Source of the DNA: Thiobacillus sp.
GTDB taxonomy: Bacteria; Pseudomonadota; Gammaproteobacteria; Burkholderiales; Thiobacillaceae
Direction of reading: 5' to 3'
Length of the DNA: 64,000 nt
Assembly (NCBI GenBank): GCA_030679915.1
Contig: JAUXRY010000011.1
Coordinates: 1-64,000 of the forward strand
Of this stretch, positions 19,580-29,066 are shown in pieces. How positions within the stretch are numbered: the stretch's first letter is position 1; the number at the start of each line of letters is the position of its first letter. The position numbers and the translations under genes are program-made. The notes below the pieces were generated by a model. It was not told the DNA's origin. It ran no database searches and saw only the letters and a program-made list of their open reading frames with translations.

Positions 19580-20623
19580 TCAGTGAATTTTTTGGTAACG
19601 CCCGCCGGGCAAGGAAGCAATCCGCCCATCAAGTTCCAGCGTCAACAGCTTCGCTGAAAGCGCATCCAGCGTCAACCCGCTCCTTTGCACCAGCGTGTCG
19701 AGCGTGGTGGGCGCACCGTCCAAGGCGTCCAGCACCGGGTCGGATCGGGTTTCGGGCAAGATGGGGGGTGCCAGCCGTTGTTGCCAGGCCAGCTCATCAA
19801 GAATGTCGGCAGCGGATTCGACCAGTTTGGCGCCCTGCTTGATCAACGAATGGCAGCCACGCGCCAGCGGTGAATGAATTGAGCCGGGAATGGCAAACAC
19901 CTCCCGCCCCTGTTCGGTGGCGACGCGAGCGGTAATCAGCGAGCCGCTGTCTGGGGCGGCCTCTACCACCAGCACGCCGCGACTCAAGCCGCTGATTAAC
20001 CGGTTGCGGCGCGGAAAATGGCCCGGCAAGGGCGGTGTCCCCAGTGGGAACTCCGACACGATCAGTCCATTTTCGGCCAGCTGGTGTGCCAGTGCCTTGT
20101 TGCGTGCGGGATAAATCCGGTCGAGACCGGTACCGACAATGGCAATACTCGAGCCTGCTCCTGCCAGTCCGCCGCGATGTGCCGCCGCGTCGATGCCGAG
20201 CGCCAGTCCGCTGACGATGGTAAGCCCGGCATCTGATAATGAATGGGCAAAGGCTTCCGCATCGCGCACCCCTTGTGGCGTTGCATTGCGGCTGCCGACG
20301 ACGCCAAGTGCGGGTTGATTAAGCCAGCTGCGCTGGCCCTTGCAATACAGCATGGCGGGGGGATCGGCAATTTCGAGCAGGGCGCGCGGATAGTCGACAT
20401 CCGACAGCGTCATCAGGCTATTACCGGTTTGTTCCAGCCAGGCATGGGCTGCGTCAAGCATGGCGGCGTCGGGTTCGGCCAGCAGCGCATCGCACTGCGC
20501 AGTGGAGAGATGCGCTGTCAAGACGGCGCGGCCGGACGCCAAAACGGCCTCCGGAGAACCGAAGGCCGTTAGCAGGCGGATCAGGCTGGTGTTGCCCACG
20601 CCTGGTGTCAGGCTCAGGCGCAA
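19580..20623 (-). CDS. dprA: DNA-processing protein DprA (natural transformation)
   Basis: Loads RecA onto incoming single-stranded DNA during transformation. The Rossmann-like core shows VVGSRNATPQG, SGLALGIDAAAH, IVGTGLDRIYP, FPRRNRLISGLS and EAAPDSGSLITA; a C-terminal winged-helix domain follows at about 285-347. The start is uncertain. TTG 20623 gives MRLSLTPGVG, but the family usually begins about seven residues earlier, and the frame upstream encodes SDLDAWLRLS. A CTG at 20644 overlapping the TGA of the LysM gene would restore that N-terminus. No ATG or GTG is available in frame. Confidence 0.93.
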   Translation of the reverse strand: MRLSLTPGVGNTSLIRLLTAFGSPEAVLASGRAVLTAHLSTAQCDALLAEPDAAMLDAAHAWLEQTGNSLMTLSDVDYPRALLEIADPPAMLYCKGQRSWLNQPALGVVGSRNATPQGVRDAEAFAHSLSDAGLTIVSGLALGIDAAAHRGGLAGAGSSIAIVGTGLDRIYPARNKALAHQLAENGLIVSEFPLGTPPLPGHFPRRNRLISGLSRGVLVVEAAPDSGSLITARVATEQGREVFAIPGSIHSPLARGCHSLIKQGAKLVESAADILDELAWQQRLAPPILPETRSDPVLDALDGAPTTLDTLVQRSGLTLDALSAKLLTLELDGRIASLPGGRYQKIH

Positions 20624-20640
20624 CCAGGCATCGAGATCGC

Positions 20641-21837
20641 TCAGGGGTTTCTCACCGTATCGAGCAGATACACCGGGCCATCGGACTCCATGATGAGCGC
20701 GTATGACACCCGGTCGTAGACGCGATAGACCATCACCAGTCCGCTACGCGCATCAGGCAGTTTGACGGCACGGTCATTCTTGTTGCCGAGGCAGGTGTTG
20801 CGGAAGGTGTTGCGGACTTCCGCAGTCTGGTCATAGGTGACCTTGCTGTTTTCCTTCAGGCAACGGACATCGCTATACAGCCATGCGCCCCCATCGGGTA
20901 TGCCTTTGGATTTTTCGTTGACCCAGGTCATGCGGTCTTTTTCGTCGCGGGTGAGGGTGACGGCCTGCCCTTCGCGGAAGACAGTCAACACATGGCCTTC
21001 CTCCAACCCGTCGTTGCGTCCCCGGTTGATGACGACCGTCTGATAACGACCGCTGTCGGTCATGCCACCATAAGCCGAGATGATCCGGCCGCTGATTTTA
21101 GTTTCAGGTGCGTGCGGAACGAACTCGTAGGTGGTGGTGTTATCCGCTTCTACCAGCTTGTCCTTGGGCAGAATTTCCTGGGTTGACCGGGTGATACGTA
21201 TTTTTTGCGGAGCGCCTTCTACCAGGGTGCGTGCATCGCCCAGATATTCCACTTCGTAGCCCAGCACTTCACCGCTTTCCGGGTCTTTGAGGGCTTTGCC
21301 AGGACGCAGCAGGTTCCAGCGGGTGACGCCGGGTTTGCCGCCGGTGGCAAATGCGTCATCGCCCGAGGCCAGAACCACCCGTTCGTCGTTGCTCCCGATT
21401 ATGAATGGTGCATCGTCGAAAGCCCCTTTAGGCACTACGCGCGGCTGCGACAGGAAAGGATGGATTACGCTGATCGGGATGGCGGGAATCGCATCGTTGC
21501 TGATGTTGGTTGAGCGTACGCCCGGAGACAACTTGACGGTCGTCATGCCCCCCGCATTCCCCTTGACCAGCGACAAGCGCGGCTCCTTGCCGCTACGGTC
21601 GAGCACCACCATGTCGCCGGGATAAATCCAGTGCGGGTTTTTAATCTCCGAACGGTTCATATTCCAGATCTGCGGCCAGCGCCACGGGTCTTTCAGGAAA
21701 CGGCCAGAAATATCCCACAACGTGTCGCCTTTGACCACGACATACTTTTCAGGCGCGTTGTCCTGTAATTTAAGGGTATCGGCCAGCACCGGGGTGGTAA
21801 CCAACAGCAGGGCAAGAGAAACAACGAGTTGACGCAC
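20641..21837 (-). CDS. Secreted LysM-domain protein
   Basis: A 398-residue protein with a signal peptide (MRQLVVSLALLLVTTPVLA) and one LysM domain right after it (YVVVKGDTLWDISGRFL to YPGDMVVL), which binds peptidoglycan glycan chains. The remaining ~300 residues are a conserved but uncharacterised region typical of LysM proteins encoded upstream of dprA in betaproteobacteria. I chose GTG 21837 over ATG 21852 because GGAGGG lies just before it and the signal peptide starts there cleanly. It is the first gene of the LysM-dprA-smg-topA operon and is divergent from def. Confidence 0.88.
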   Translation of the reverse strand: MRQLVVSLALLLVTTPVLADTLKLQDNAPEKYVVVKGDTLWDISGRFLKDPWRWPQIWNMNRSEIKNPHWIYPGDMVVLDRSGKEPRLSLVKGNAGGMTTVKLSPGVRSTNISNDAIPAIPISVIHPFLSQPRVVPKGAFDDAPFIIGSNDERVVLASGDDAFATGGKPGVTRWNLLRPGKALKDPESGEVLGYEVEYLGDARTLVEGAPQKIRITRSTQEILPKDKLVEADNTTTYEFVPHAPETKISGRIISAYGGMTDSGRYQTVVINRGRNDGLEEGHVLTVFREGQAVTLTRDEKDRMTWVNEKSKGIPDGGAWLYSDVRCLKENSKVTYDQTAEVRNTFRNTCLGNKNDRAVKLPDARSGLVMVYRVYDRVSYALIMESDGPVYLLDTVRNP

Positions 21838-22191
21838 GGGGGAACCCTCCATTTAGACCTTGTCTAATTTTTCTGCATTGAAAACATACTGTGCGCTTAG
21901 CTTACGGCTATCTGTGGCCTTATATTTAGGGTGAGGCGCCTTGTTATAAAGATTTTGCATCAAAGTGTGCACCCAGCCCATTCATTCGTAAAGCATTTAT
22001 TGGTTAGTACAGGTACTGTAGGTATGGCTCGCTTTTGGGGGCAGGTGGGATTTCCCTGGCTGGATTGGTTGGAAACTAGCCAAAAAATACATTTATTAAT
22101 TATGATTGATACAGGTCATCCCGCCCCGAGCTGGTAGATCAGACATTACTCGTTCGCGAACTTTTTTAACTTTACACGCGCCGAATCCATT
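21838..22191. other. Divergent promoter region between the LysM gene and def
   Basis: About 350 bp that should hold the promoters for the LysM-dprA-smg-topA operon (minus) and the def operon (plus). It includes the GGAGG ribosome site for the LysM gene. A half-match to the recurring dyad element (TGTGCG near 21890) lacks the second half. I see no other distinct motif. Confidence 0.4.
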
Positions 22192-22725
22192 ATGGCCAGA
22201 CTCGACATTCTTCATTATCCCGATGCGCGCCTCTACACCGTAGCCAAACCGGTGGCGGCTGTGGATACGTGCATCCGCCAGCTCATCGACGACATGGCTG
22301 AGACCATGTATAACGCACCCGGCATCGGGCTTGCCGCCACCCAGGTCAACGTTCATGAACGTGTCATTGTGATCGACATATCTGAAACGCACGATGCATT
22401 GCGGGTGTTCATCAACCCGGAAATCATCGCCCAGTCGGGGCGTGCCGAGGGCGAAGAAGGCTGCCTGTCGGTGCCCGGGGTGTTTGATCTGGTCGAGCGC
22501 GCCGAGCGCGTCACGGTGCGCGCACTCGATCGCGACGGAAAGGCCTTCGAACTGGAAGCCGATGGCCTGCTGGCAGTTTGTATTCAGCACGAAATGGATC
22601 ATTTGTTAGGCAAGGTCTTTGTCGACTATCTGTCCAACCTCAAACGTAACCGCATCAAGGCCAAGCTCCTGAAACAGGCCCGCGAACACCGGCCCGACGC
22701 GCCTCCTGTGCGCGCGTCGCTCTGA
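22192..22725 (+). CDS. def: Peptide deformylase
   Basis: Removes the formyl group from the N-terminal methionine of new proteins. The 177-residue sequence has all three metal-site motifs: [16 protein letters not shown] (metal-binding Cys) and QHEMDH (two metal-binding His and the catalytic Glu). It is followed after 12 bp by fmt, the enzyme that adds the formyl group, and by rsmB, the usual proteobacterial arrangement. Length is normal for the family. Confidence 0.97.
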   Translation: MARLDILHYPDARLYTVAKPVAAVDTCIRQLIDDMAETMYNAPGIGLAATQVNVHERVIVIDISETHDALRVFINPEIIAQSGRAEGEEGCLSVPGVFDLVERAERVTVRALDRDGKAFELEADGLLAVCIQHEMDHLLGKVFVDYLSNLKRNRIKAKLLKQAREHRPDAPPVRASL

Positions 22726-22737
22726 GTTCAGGCAGCT

Positions 22738-23658
22738 GTGCGCATCATCTTTGCGGGCACGCCGCCGTTTGCAGCGGCAGCACTCAACGCCCTGGCCGAT
22801 GCGGGACATGACATTGCACTCGTGCTGACGCAGCCTGATCGCCCGGCCGGACGCGGCATGAAACTTACGTCCAGCGCGGTCAAACAGGCCGCGCTGGGGC
22901 GCGGACTCCCGGTCAGCCAGCCACCCAGTCTGAAGACGTCCGAGGCTCAGGCTGAATTGCGTGCCGTAGACGCCGACATCATGGTGGTTGCGGCATATGG
23001 CCTTATCCTGCCGCAAGTCGTGCTCGACCTGCCCCGTTTGGGCTGCCTCAATATCCATGCCTCGTTGTTACCGCGCTGGCGCGGCGCGGCACCGATCCAG
23101 CGCGCCATTCTGGCAGGCGACGCTGAAACCGGTATCACCATCATGCAGATGGATGCGGGCCTTGATACGGGCGCCATGCTGTCGAAAACCCTCATTCCCA
23201 TCAACGATAACGACACCGCAGCCAGCTTGCACGACGCGTTGGCCCGGGCCGGGGCGACGGCTATCGTTGCCGCGCTGGCGGATTACCCAGCCCTGATTCC
23301 TGCGCCGCAGAACAACGCCGAGGCAACGTATGCGGCCAAACTGACAAAAGACGAAGCGCAGCTGAATTGGAGCAATCCTGCAGACGAACTCGCTTGTGCA
23401 GTGCGTGCCTATAACCCGGTGCCGGGTGCGTGGACGTTGCTGGACGGTGCACCGCTGAAAATCTGGTCGGTACAGGCTTGTTCTGATAGCGGCTTACCGG
23501 GTGAAGTGTTGCGAGCCGACCCGGAACAGCTGACCGTCGCATGCGGTACCGGTGCGCTGGCCCTGCAGGAAGTCCAGCCCGCGGGCAGCAAGCGGATGAC
23601 GGCTGCAGCCTTTCTGGCTGGCCGCTCCCTGCTGCCAGGCACGCGTTTCGGAAGCTAA
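22738..23658 (+). CDS. fmt: Methionyl-tRNA formyltransferase
   Basis: Formylates the initiator Met-tRNA using 10-formyl-tetrahydrofolate. The 306 residues begin at GTG (MRIIFAGTPPFAAAAL). The catalytic domain has the family motif NIHASLLPRWRGAAPIQRAI with the active-site Asn and His, followed by the Asp of MQMDAGLDTG; the C-terminal OB-like tRNA-binding domain begins around 205. It lies 12 bp after def. Confidence 0.97.
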   Translation: MRIIFAGTPPFAAAALNALADAGHDIALVLTQPDRPAGRGMKLTSSAVKQAALGRGLPVSQPPSLKTSEAQAELRAVDADIMVVAAYGLILPQVVLDLPRLGCLNIHASLLPRWRGAAPIQRAILAGDAETGITIMQMDAGLDTGAMLSKTLIPINDNDTAASLHDALARAGATAIVAALADYPALIPAPQNNAEATYAAKLTKDEAQLNWSNPADELACAVRAYNPVPGAWTLLDGAPLKIWSVQACSDSGLPGEVLRADPEQLTVACGTGALALQEVQPAGSKRMTAAAFLAGRSLLPGTRFGS

Positions 23659-23777
23659 GGCAGCGCAAATAGCCGGCGTCAGGTGCAGGTTGACGTGGGT
23701 GCCCTGTTATCATGCCTGGCTTAATTACCGTAATCGAAAACGAATGAATCCCCTTTCAAAACGAGGCTTGTCCCGGC

Positions 23778-25049
23778 ATGCGTAAGCTGCAGAAATTGGC
23801 GGCCGATACACTCGAAGACGTGCTGGCGGGTGCGGCCTTGCATCAAGTGTTGCCGCATCGCCTGCAGAAGCTGGAAACGCCGGGCGAACGGGGTGCATTG
23901 CAGGACATCGTGTATGGCTCTCTGCGTCAATTGGGTCGGCTGGATGTGTGGCTGGAGGCGTTGCTTGAACGGCCGCTGACCGATCCGCAACTTGGCTGGT
24001 TGTTGCGCGTGGCGCTGTATCAGTTGGCCTACACGCGCGCCCCTGCGCATGCTGTGGTGCACAACGCCGTCACTGCAGCGGGCGAAGGCTGGCGCCGTGG
24101 TCTCGCCAATGCCGTGTTGCGCAATTTTCAGCGCCGCCGTCCTGAGCTGGAAATAATGGCTGACGATTCGCCCCGTGGACGCTGGTCGCATCCCGGCTGG
24201 TGGATCGAAAAACTGCAGGCGGAACATCCGGCACACTGGCAAACCATTCTGGAAGCCGGTTTGCAGCACCCCCCCTTCACCCTCCGCGTCAATGCGCGCT
24301 GGGGCGACGCGACAAAATATTTGCAGCTTCTGTCCGAGGCGGACTTGCCTGCGCGGCAAACCGGTGTGGACGCGGTCACCCTCGATAAGGCCGTGTCTGT
24401 ACATAGCTTGCCAGGCTTCGATCAGGGTTGGGTATCAGTACAGGATGCGGGCGCACAATGGGCCGCACGCTTGCTGGATGCGCAGCCCGGAGAGCGAGTG
24501 CTGGATGCGTGTGCTGCGCCCGGCGGCAAGACCGGCCATATTCTGGAGCGCATTGCGCCCGACGTAAATCCCGTCATGCTCAGCGCGCTCGACATCGATG
24601 CAACCCGGCTGGCGCGGGTGCAGGAAAATCTCGATCGCCTGCATTTGGAAGCAGCCCTGATCGAAGGGGATGCTGCACACCCGGAAGCCTGGTGGGATGG
24701 CCAGTTGTTTGATCGTATTCTGGCTGACGTGCCGTGCAGCGCGTCCGGTGTGGTGCGACGCAACCCCGACATCAAGTGGTTGCGTCGTCCCGATGATATC
24801 GCTCAATTTTCTACGCAACAGGCCGTTATGATGGATGCGCTCTGGCCGCTGCTGGCGCCCGGTGGTACATTGCTTTACGCTACCTGCTCGATATTCAATG
24901 CTGAAAACGATGGGCAAGTGCAAGCATTTCTGACGCACCATGCCGAGGACGCCGTGCGCTGCCCGCTTCCTGAACCTTTATCCGATGGGTCTTTGCTGCC
25001 CGATGCTGAGCACGATGGATTTTTTTACGCCCTGCTGCGCAAGACGTAA
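23778..25049 (+). CDS. rsmB: 16S rRNA (cytosine-967 C5)-methyltransferase
   Basis: Uses S-adenosylmethionine to methylate C967 of 16S rRNA. Its 423 residues hold an N-terminal NusB-like RNA-binding domain (about 1-140) and a C-terminal Rossmann methyltransferase domain with DACAAPGGKTGHILE (SAM site), the catalytic cysteine in DVPCSASG near 319 and the second conserved Cys in YATCSIF. It lies 119 bp after fmt. Its 3' end overlaps the start of the DUF4390 gene. Confidence 0.96.
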   Translation: MRKLQKLAADTLEDVLAGAALHQVLPHRLQKLETPGERGALQDIVYGSLRQLGRLDVWLEALLERPLTDPQLGWLLRVALYQLAYTRAPAHAVVHNAVTAAGEGWRRGLANAVLRNFQRRRPELEIMADDSPRGRWSHPGWWIEKLQAEHPAHWQTILEAGLQHPPFTLRVNARWGDATKYLQLLSEADLPARQTGVDAVTLDKAVSVHSLPGFDQGWVSVQDAGAQWAARLLDAQPGERVLDACAAPGGKTGHILERIAPDVNPVMLSALDIDATRLARVQENLDRLHLEAALIEGDAAHPEAWWDGQLFDRILADVPCSASGVVRRNPDIKWLRRPDDIAQFSTQQAVMMDALWPLLAPGGTLLYATCSIFNAENDGQVQAFLTHHAEDAVRCPLPEPLSDGSLLPDAEHDGFFYALLRKT

Positions 25050-25644
25050 GGCCGCTATCCGTTGGCTGGCAGGACTGTTTCTCAGTTTCTGGCTGTCTGG
25101 TGCGGTTGCCGCGCCCGCTCCAGACAAGAGTGCGGTCAAGCAGGCCGCCATTCAGACAACCCAACAGGGCTATGCGCTGGATGCCGATGTCAACATCGTG
25201 CTCAATCGCACCCTGGAAAACGCGCTGACCAAGGGCATCAATCTGTATTTTCTGCTCGAGCTGGAAGTGGCTCGGCCCCGTAACTGGTGGTTTGATGAAA
25301 ATATCGGCGAGTCGGCGCGCAAGTTGCGGATTTATTACCATCTGCTGTTGAGGCGCTATGTCGTTGAAACGGGCTATACCACCCAGACTGCAGCCAGCCT
25401 GAGCGAAGCGCTCGCAATGTTGGGGCGGGTTGAGGCGTGGCATGTGCTGGATCGCGATGCGCTTAAACCCGGGCAACGTTACGATGCACGGTTGCGTCTG
25501 CGTCTCGATACGGCGCAGTTACCCAAACCGCTTTCAATTGGCGCTGTCACGGGCGACAAATGGGAAATGACCACATCCTGGTACGACTGGTCGTTTGAAA
25601 CCCCCGCCCCCCTCCCTGCTCCCGTCTCACAATCCTTGCCCTGA
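25015..25644 (+). CDS. DUF4390 exported protein
   Basis: A protein of about 209 residues of the DUF4390 family, usually encoded between rsmB and ntrY in betaproteobacteria. It has an N-terminal signal sequence (RRKAAIRWLAGLFLSFWLSG, then AVAAPAP), a beta-rich domain with NWWFDENIGE and YHLLLRRYVVETG, and a Pro-rich tail. Start ATG 25015 lies inside the end of rsmB (35-bp overlap); ATG 25003 is an alternative. Its stop overlaps the ntrY ATG (TGATG), so the two are probably translated together. A role with the NtrY sensor is plausible from position only. Confidence 0.85.
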   Translation: MDFFTPCCARRKAAIRWLAGLFLSFWLSGAVAAPAPDKSAVKQAAIQTTQQGYALDADVNIVLNRTLENALTKGINLYFLLELEVARPRNWWFDENIGESARKLRIYYHLLLRRYVVETGYTTQTAASLSEALAMLGRVEAWHVLDRDALKPGQRYDARLRLRLDTAQLPKPLSIGAVTGDKWEMTTSWYDWSFETPAPLPAPVSQSLP

Positions 25645-27776
25645 TGCGTAGCCTGATTGCCGTCGTCCTGATCATGGGCGCTGTTCTTTTGGCTGTGATG
25701 TTTTATGCCAGCGGAGACAGTGGTGTGTTTTCAGACACGCTGCCCTCCTTGTTTGTTGGCGGCAGCGTGTTGGGCGTGATCTTGCTGGGGTTGCTGGGTT
25801 GGCGGTTGTGGTGGTTGCAAAAACGCATTCGGCGGGGTGTCTTTGGTGCCAAGCTCACCCTCAAATTGCTGTTGATGTTTGGCGTTGTCGCTATGTTGCC
25901 CGGCCTGGTGGTGTATGGTGCTTCGGTCTTTTTTCTCAATCGCTCGATCGAAACCTGGTTCGATGTCCGGGTCGATAATGCCCTGACTGCCGGCGTCAAC
26001 CTGGGGCAGGCCGCACTCGACGATCTGTTGCGCGAACTCGACAAGAAAGCCCAGCGTATGGCGCTGTCGCTGTCGGATGAAGGCATGGGCTCCATCATCA
26101 CCAGCCTGTCCACGCTGCGCGAGCAGAGCGCGGTACAGGAATTGACCTTGTTCGATGAACGCGGCGGGGTCATCGCGCACGTCGGCAGCGAGCGTGGCAC
26201 GCTGCTGCCCTTGCTGCCCGAGCGCAGTGTTCTGTGGCAGGTGCGGCAACAAAAACCCTATAGCCGTATTGAGGAAGTGCCGGAGCGCGGACTCATCATG
26301 CATGTGATCGTGCCGGTCTACACCAGTGCGTTGACAGACGAGACGCGCGTACTGCAATTGGTGCAGCCGGTTCCGAGTACCCTCGCGAGTGACGCGCAGG
26401 CCGTGCGCCTGGCCTATCAGGAATACCAGCAAATATCGGTTTCTCGCCTCGGCTTGAAACGTATTTATGGGGTGGCGCTGACGTTGACGCTGATGCTGGC
26501 TTTATTGATGACCTTCGTTATCGCGTACCTGCTCTCAGAGCGGCTGGGCGCGCCGTTACGTACGCTGGCACGTGGCACCCGCGCCGTGGCCAAGGGCGAT
26601 TTTTCCGAAATGCCCATGGTTAAAAGTCGAGACGAGCTGGGCGTGCTGATTCAGTCGTTTAACCGGATGACCCGTCAACTATCCGATGCGCGCGAACAGG
26701 TTGCCAGAAACCACCAGGAAACCGAGCAGGCCAAAGCGTTTCTGGAACGGGTGTTGGCGAACCTGTCCTCTGGGGTGGTCGTGCTGGACGAAACGTTGCG
26801 GGTTCGCACAATGAACGGTGCGGCCGTTCAGATTCTGGATGTGACGACCGACGTGCTGGATGGGCAAGCGCTGACTGAATTGGGTCAGCCGGAAGATGCG
26901 CTGCACACTTTTGGCGTCATGGTTGCGGCGCGCTTTGGCGACAACGAGGGCGAATGGCAAGAGCAGATAAATTATGCCGGCAATGGCATCAGGCAGACCT
27001 TGTTGCTTCGCGGCACGCGCCTGCCGCCAGGTGTCGAGCGTGGCTATGTGTTAGTGTTTGATGACGTGACCAAACTGATTGATGCCGAGCGTAATGCGGC
27101 ATGGAGTGAAGTGGCGCGCCGGTTGGCCCACGAAATCAAAAACCCGTTGACCCCCATTCAACTATCGGCCGAACGCATTGCGCACAAACTTGACGGAAGG
27201 CTTCAGCCTGTAGATGCCGAGTTTGTGAAGCGGGCGACGCAAACCATCGTCAATCAGGTCGCCGCCATGAAAAGCATGGTGGATGCATTCGCTGGCTATG
27301 CGCGGATGCCGCGTGCCAAACTGGAAGCGCTCGATATCAATTCGCTGGTGCGTGAGGTGCTGTCACTTTATGACGCCAACGCACTGGGCTTGCAGTTAAG
27401 CCTCGACGAAAATTTGCCCAGTATTTCTGGCGACTCCACATTATTGCGACAGGTAATACATAATCTGTTGCAAAATGCACAGGACGCTTTGGCTGACCTT
27501 TCAGCACCTTGTGTCGAGGTCAGTACGCAACTCAAAAACAAGACGGTTTGCCTGACCGTAAAAGATAATGGAGCCGGATTTCCGGAGCACTTGATGACAC
27601 GGCTGTTTGAGCCTTATGCAACCACCAAGGCCAAAGGAACGGGCCTGGGGTTGGCCATTGTTAAAAAAATTGTAGAAGAGCATCAGGGCAAAATTCAGAT
27701 CGAAAATCGCAAGTCGGGCGGTGCGGCCATTCGCATTGCACTGCCGGTTTTTGCGGCAGCAGAGGAGAGCATGTGA
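25644..27776 (+). CDS. ntrY: Membrane sensor histidine kinase NtrY
   Basis: A 710-residue sensor kinase of the NtrY family, associated with nitrogen or redox and envelope signalling. It has membrane helices at about 1-20, 33-50 and 76-98, a periplasmic sensing region (about 100-280), a helix near 280-300, a HAMP linker, a PAS domain (about 370-480), and a kinase core with His496 in LAHEIKNPLTPIQLS, an N-box (LLQNAQDAL) and G-boxes (DNGAGF, GTGLGLAIV). It overlaps its partner ntrX by four bases (GTGA). Confidence 0.95.
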   Translation: MRSLIAVVLIMGAVLLAVMFYASGDSGVFSDTLPSLFVGGSVLGVILLGLLGWRLWWLQKRIRRGVFGAKLTLKLLLMFGVVAMLPGLVVYGASVFFLNRSIETWFDVRVDNALTAGVNLGQAALDDLLRELDKKAQRMALSLSDEGMGSIITSLSTLREQSAVQELTLFDERGGVIAHVGSERGTLLPLLPERSVLWQVRQQKPYSRIEEVPERGLIMHVIVPVYTSALTDETRVLQLVQPVPSTLASDAQAVRLAYQEYQQISVSRLGLKRIYGVALTLTLMLALLMTFVIAYLLSERLGAPLRTLARGTRAVAKGDFSEMPMVKSRDELGVLIQSFNRMTRQLSDAREQVARNHQETEQAKAFLERVLANLSSGVVVLDETLRVRTMNGAAVQILDVTTDVLDGQALTELGQPEDALHTFGVMVAARFGDNEGEWQEQINYAGNGIRQTLLLRGTRLPPGVERGYVLVFDDVTKLIDAERNAAWSEVARRLAHEIKNPLTPIQLSAERIAHKLDGRLQPVDAEFVKRATQTIVNQVAAMKSMVDAFAGYARMPRAKLEALDINSLVREVLSLYDANALGLQLSLDENLPSISGDSTLLRQVIHNLLQNAQDALADLSAPCVEVSTQLKNKTVCLTVKDNGAGFPEHLMTRLFEPYATTKAKGTGLGLAIVKKIVEEHQGKIQIENRKSGGAAIRIALPVFAAAEESM

Positions 27777-29050
27777 GCGGGCATATTCTCGTCGTCGACG
27801 ATGAGGTGGGCATTCGTGAATTGTTGTCGGAAATCCTTACTGACGAGGGTTACGACGTTCACTTGGCGGAAAACGCAGAGGCGGCGCGCCTCTTTCGTTC
27901 CGCGCGGCGTCCGGATCTGGTTTTGCTTGACATCTGGATGCCCGATACGGATGGCGTCACGCTATTGAAAGAGTGGGCGGGCAGCGGTCAGCTCACCATG
28001 CCGGTGGTGATGATGTCTGGCCATGGCACGATCGACACGGCAGTCGAGGCGACCCGGCTCGGGGCCACGGATTTTCTGGAAAAGCCCGTGACTCTGGCCA
28101 AGCTGCTGGACACGGTGAACAAAGCGATCAAGCGCGGCGCGGTTCTGCCCCGGCGTTCTCCGGGAATGGACTTGTCGTCCCTTGGCAAAAGCCCGTTGAT
28201 TCTTGAGCTCAAAAAACGCCTCACCCAGATTGCCAGTAACACTGCGCCCGTTTTGCTGTTGGGTGAACCCGGCAGCGGATTCGAGATCTGTGCCCGCTTT
28301 TTGCATCAACCCACCACGCCGTGGGTGGAAATCAAGGATCGCGCACGGCTGGTGTCCGACCCCTTGAGTTACGTCGAAACACTTGGCAATGGCACGCTCT
28401 TTCTGTCCGATGCCTGTGAGTTGGCGCGCCTGGAGCAAAAGGGCCTGGGCCTGTTGCTCGATCGCATAGAAGGCGGTGGCGCGCGATTGGTGTGTGCCAG
28501 CAGCCGAAACCTGGATGCCATGGTCGCAGCAAATGAGTTCGACAGCCGCTTGTTCTACCGCCTGTCCAGCCTGGCGATTCAGGTGCCGCCGCTGCGTGAC
28601 CATCGCGAAGACGTACCCGACATCGCCAATATCATGTTGTCGCATCTGGTGGAGGAAGGCGCCTGCCCGGTGCGTCGGCTCACCACCCCTGCGATGAACC
28701 AGCTGCGCAACTTCGACTGGCCGGGCAACCTGCCACAGCTCAATAACGTGGTGCGCACCCTGGCAGTGACTGCGCTGTCGGCCGAAATCGATGCCATCGA
28801 CGTGAATCGTGTGATTGCACCCATCAAGCAGGCCGCGCCCGCGGTGTCGCACGGCATCTCGTTCGATATTCCGCTGCGCGAGGCGCGCGATGCATTCGAA
28901 CGGATGTATTTCGAGCATCTGATCCAGACAGAAGGTGGCAGCATGACGCGGGTTGCCGACAAGTCCGGGCTGGAGCGCACCCACTTGTATCGCAAGCTCA
29001 AGCAATTGAATATCCGGCATGGCCGGCGGCTGGACGAAGACCTGTTGTAA
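27773..29050 (+). CDS. ntrX: NtrX response regulator with a degenerate AAA+ domain
   Basis: Partner of NtrY. The 425 residues comprise an intact receiver domain (DD at 9-10, phosphorylation Asp53, Lys in EKPVTLA), a central domain derived from the sigma-54 activator AAA+ domain, and a C-terminal Fis-type helix-turn-helix (TRVADKSGLERTHLYRKLKQ). The Walker A position reads GEPGSGFE, so the ATP-binding Lys is Phe. The GAFTGA loop that contacts sigma-54 is absent; the sequence passes directly from PTTPWVEI to VETLGNGTLFL. It should bind DNA on phosphorylation but is not expected to activate sigma-54 promoters. GTG start, overlapping ntrY. Confidence 0.92.
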   Translation: MSGHILVVDDEVGIRELLSEILTDEGYDVHLAENAEAARLFRSARRPDLVLLDIWMPDTDGVTLLKEWAGSGQLTMPVVMMSGHGTIDTAVEATRLGATDFLEKPVTLAKLLDTVNKAIKRGAVLPRRSPGMDLSSLGKSPLILELKKRLTQIASNTAPVLLLGEPGSGFEICARFLHQPTTPWVEIKDRARLVSDPLSYVETLGNGTLFLSDACELARLEQKGLGLLLDRIEGGGARLVCASSRNLDAMVAANEFDSRLFYRLSSLAIQVPPLRDHREDVPDIANIMLSHLVEEGACPVRRLTTPAMNQLRNFDWPGNLPQLNNVVRTLAVTALSAEIDAIDVNRVIAPIKQAAPAVSHGISFDIPLREARDAFERMYFEHLIQTEGGSMTRVADKSGLERTHLYRKLKQLNIRHGRRLDEDLL

Positions 29051-29066
29051 GTTTTAAGGAACGCGC

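Noticed and set aside
21887-21902. Possible dyad element before the LysM gene and def (TGTGCG-CTTA-GCTTAC)
   Set aside because: Only the left half matches; the right half and the flanking GAC are absent.
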